NCBI GenBank assembly: GCA_023454395.1 | Contig: JAEYFY010000115.1 | Location: forward strand, 1 to 7,150 | Length of the DNA stretch: 7,150 bases | Reading direction: 5' to 3' | DNA from: Pseudomonadota bacterium | GTDB taxonomy: Bacteria; Pseudomonadota; Gammaproteobacteria; Enterobacterales; Enterobacteriaceae | Shown here: positions 6,831 through 7,150 of the stretch, one piece after another | Numbering within the stretch: position 1 is the stretch's first letter | How the letters are laid out: each line of letters opens with the position of its first letter | The notes under the pieces: generated by a model | Seen by the model: the letters and a program-made list of their open reading frames with translations, nothing else | Told to the model about the DNA's origin: nothing | Databases searched by the model: none | Program-made: the position numbers and the translations under genes

Positions 6831-6938
6831 AAAAATACGTAAAAAATGGAGATAACACATTGTAAACACAAATATTTAACATTTTCTTACAACGTGTCTT
6901 TTAATCATAAAAAGAGTTGAAATCTATAATCTATCTGC

Positions 6939-6974
6939 TAACGATACCGTTATTATATTTTTTATATAACGATA
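6939..6974. repeat. TAACGATA pair upstream of the right-edge gene
   Basis: TAACGATA occurs at 6939-6946 and again at 6967-6974, 28 bp apart in direct orientation. The first copy is also the left arm of the dyad TAACG-ATAC-CGTTA (6939-6952). The layout just downstream of the TATAAT at 6925 could be an operator, but no regulator can be named. Confidence 0.35.
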
Positions 6975-7050
6975 AAGCAAGCGGGTAAATAAAGAATTTA
7001 TCATCACAACTTATTTCTTAATAAAATTAGTTAAGCGGAGATAAATATTA

Positions 7051-7150
7051 ATGTCTGATACACATCATCGTCCAATATTAGATATTGGACTATCAAGACT
7101 AGAGTTTCTGCGAATATCCGGTAAAGGGCTTGCAGGGATCACAATAGCAC
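7051..7150 (+). CDS. N-terminus of a putative exported protein with a Tat-like signal
   Basis: The frame from ATG 7051 runs open to the window edge for 33 codons, starting MSDTHHRPILDIG. GCGGAG (7035-7040) lies 10 nt before the ATG and can serve as ribosome binding site. Residues 15-21 read SRLEFLR, followed by ISGKGLAGITIA. This has the layout of a twin-arginine signal (S/T-R-R-x-F-L-K, then a mildly hydrophobic stretch), except that the second arginine is leucine. Proteins with such N-termini are often periplasmic redox enzymes that bind molybdopterin, iron-sulfur clusters or copper. The family cannot be told from this fragment. It is separated from ggt by a terminator, so it is its own unit. 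Confidence 0.75.
   Translation, partial: MSDTHHRPILDIGLSRLEFLRISGKGLAGITIA

Larger units (their letters stand above)
6503..7050. other. Extremely AT-rich non-coding spacer
   Basis: No convincing gene is seen on either strand. From about 6530 to 6830 the sequence is almost all A and T, with many short TTAAT, ATAATAAT and AATAAA runs. Such DNA is typically curved and a good target for H-NS silencing; that is an inference from composition. The right half holds a CRP-like site, two candidate promoters and short repeats (listed separately) that probably control the gene at 7051. A 24-codon frame, ATG at 6846 to TGA at 6920, has no ribosome binding site at a proper distance and is not called. Confidence 0.7.

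Noticed and set aside
6846..6920. 24-codon open frame in the AT-rich spacer
   Set aside because: AGAGGA lies about 20 nt upstream, too far for a ribosome binding site, and the peptide has no recognisable features.
6503..7050. CRISPR array, attachment site or origin in the AT-rich spacer
   Set aside because: There are no regularly spaced repeats, no DnaA-box cluster, and no tRNA gene or integrase nearby.

Overview
The window looks like chromosomal DNA of a low-GC enterobacterium of the Morganellaceae, most likely Proteus. The reasons are the very AT-rich spacers, the conserved order acpH<>queA-tgt-yajC (the start of the sec-linked cluster known from E. coli), proteins close to but distinct from their E. 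coli counterparts, ERIC-type repeats, and a gamma-glutamyltransferase gene. The genus is an inference from memory of these families.

Layout. Positions 1-2547 read leftward: queA (2547-1474), tgt (1291-149) and the first 21 codons of yajC (63-1, cut by the window edge). QueA and Tgt are two steps of queuosine modification of tRNA; YajC is the SecDF-associated membrane protein. acpH (2655-3242) diverges from queA and encodes the acyl carrier protein phosphodiesterase. A 526-bp spacer (3243-3768) follows. It holds an OxyR-like dyad cluster, then two ERIC elements in direct orientation: one shortened to about 48 bp and one near full length at about 123 bp. Both are preceded by the same extra leader sequence. 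Next come a Prx1-type 2-Cys peroxiredoxin gene (3769-4371) with a strong terminator, and ggt (4676-6436), a periplasmic gamma-glutamyltransferase, also with a strong terminator. An extremely AT-rich 548-bp spacer (6503-7050) precedes the N-terminus of a rightward gene (7051 to the edge) whose product carries a Tat-like signal sequence in which the second arginine is leucine.

How it fits together. The left half is housekeeping (tRNA modification, protein export, ACP turnover). The right half is peroxide defence, glutathione and gamma-glutamyl peptide use in the periplasm, and possibly an exported redox enzyme. The genes are familiar; no wholly new system is visible. The points most worth a second look are the ERIC pair between a plausible redox-sensing operator and the peroxiredoxin start, the eukaryote-like hyperoxidation-type motif of that peroxiredoxin, the lack of Shine-Dalgarno sequences at the divergent queA/acpH pair, and the degenerate Tat motif at the right edge.
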